A stretch of 64,000 nt of DNA from contig NZ_CP090836.1 of NCBI RefSeq assembly GCF_021491915.1, positions 978,501 to 1,042,500 of the forward strand, given 5' to 3'. Position numbers and translations under genes: made by a program. Position 1 is the first letter of the stretch. Each line of letters starts with the position of its first letter. Of the stretch, positions 63,732 to 64,000 are shown piece by piece. The notes beneath the pieces are model-generated. The model was not told the DNA's origin. It saw nothing but the letters and a program-made list of their open reading frames with translations, and did no database searches. Origin of the DNA: Paracoccus everestensis (GTDB lineage: Bacteria > Pseudomonadota > Alphaproteobacteria > Rhodobacterales > Rhodobacteraceae).

Positions 63732-63745
63732 TTGACCCAGCGCAA
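63732..63745 (-). promoter_or_regulatory. FNR/NNR-type box before pseudoazurin
   Basis: Minus strand TTGCG-N4-GTCAA: one half-site perfect for the FNR/NNR family of Paracoccus (GTCAA/ATCAA), the other with three of five matching bases. Centred about 41 bases before the predicted start near 63698, the class II spacing. A -10-like CTAAGT follows at 63705-63710. Confidence 0.45.
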
Positions 63746-63782
63746 ACTGCGGCGCGAAAACGCCGCGTCACCGGAATCATTT

Positions 63783-63797
63783 GTTCCATCTTTGTTT
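63783..63797 (+). promoter_or_regulatory. LexA (SOS) box before dinB, one mismatch
   Basis: GTTC-N7-GTTT, one base off the alphaproteobacterial LexA direct repeat GTTC-N7-GTTC, 55 bases before the dinB start. DinB is SOS-regulated in many relatives. Confidence 0.5.
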
Positions 63798-63851
63798 CCT
63801 TTTCCCGTTCGGTTAGGCTGGCCCGGCGGAAAGAAAGGACGCAAGGCCTAG

Positions 63852-64000
63852 ATGGAGGAGCCAAGGGAACAGCCTGAACAAACGCCACCGGCCGTGATCC
63901 GCAAGATCATCCATGTGGACATGGACGCCTTTTATGCCTCTGTCGAGCAACGCGACGATCCCGGCCTGCGCGGCAAGCCGGTGGCCGTGGGCGGGTCTGC
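63852..64000 (+). CDS. dinB: DNA polymerase IV, 5' end only
   Basis: The first 49 residues of a Y-family lesion-bypass polymerase. A short tail [20 protein letters not shown] is followed by [20 protein letters not shown], the catalytic YASVE motif region, and [15 protein letters not shown] lies upstream. It is divergent from pazS with a shared 197-base regulatory gap; the rest is outside the window. Confidence 0.93.
   Translation, partial: MEEPREQPEQTPPAVIRKIIHVDMDAFYASVEQRDDPGLRGKPVAVGGS

Overview
The window is high-GC DNA packed with genes, with many short stop/start overlaps and several GTG and TTG starts. It looks like the chromosome of a Rhodobacterales alphaproteobacterium, most likely Paracoccus or a close relative. 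Supporting this are a pseudoazurin of the Paracoccus type, a GapR/DUF2312 nucleoid protein, LpxI in place of LpxH, an ahcY-metK pair, the yajC-secD-secF-ccmABCDG order and alphaproteobacterial promoter signals. I see no insertion sequence, prophage, CRISPR array or rRNA operon. The only tRNA is tRNA-Val(CAC).

Layout. 1-4.3 kb: 5' two thirds of gyrA, then dsbB, a zinc metallopeptidase, small membrane ORFs and a RatA/Coq10-type protein. 4.3-10 kb: ahcY-metK (methyl cycle), a TetR-type regulator and typA. 10-12.8 kb: a repeat-bearing membrane protein with a 24-residue membrane peptide behind a general-stress-type promoter, then hydroxypyruvate isomerase and a DUF1285 protein. 12.9-19.6 kb: a MoxR / DUF58 / BatA-DUF4159 / membrane-protein operon. 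19.7-22.9 kb: fabZ-lpxA-lpxI-lpxB (lipid A). 22.9-24.0 kb: RidA-like protein and TauE-type exporter. 24.3-31.2 kb: a polyamine-type ABC importer with three consecutive paralogous binding proteins. 31.2-37.3 kb: dacA-type carboxypeptidase, tmk, holB, tatD, a PhnP-like hydrolase, an AEC transporter and tdk. 37.4-44.2 kb: two DEAD-box helicases, a broken RTX-tailed gene, dtd, gapR, an HU-like protein, tRNA-Val and dusA. 44.3-52.5 kb: mazG, an M20 amidohydrolase, the Sec accessory operon and cytochrome c maturation genes. 52.6-61.1 kb: a trehalose/glycogen operon read as SDR-treZ-treY-glgC-glgX, with a DUF2934 gene after it. 61.2-64 kb: two small proteins, a cysteine hydrolase, an orphan receiver protein, pseudoazurin and the start of dinB.

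The genes that seem to work together are mostly housekeeping: lipid A synthesis, Sec translocation, cytochrome c maturation and methyl recycling. Three parts stand out. First, four GGAA(C/A)-N16/17-(C/G)GTT elements, resembling the EcfG general-stress promoter, sit in front of the trehalose operon, two small proteins, a cysteine hydrolase and the 24-residue peptide/membrane-protein pair. They suggest a local stress regulon. Second, the ABC transporter carries a tandem triplication of its binding protein, with each copy followed by its own GC-rich hairpin. Third, three intergenic palindromic elements share a hairpin-plus-ATATTT layout and follow stop codons in the same relative orientation. Functions were assigned by recognising sequence motifs; no database search was run.
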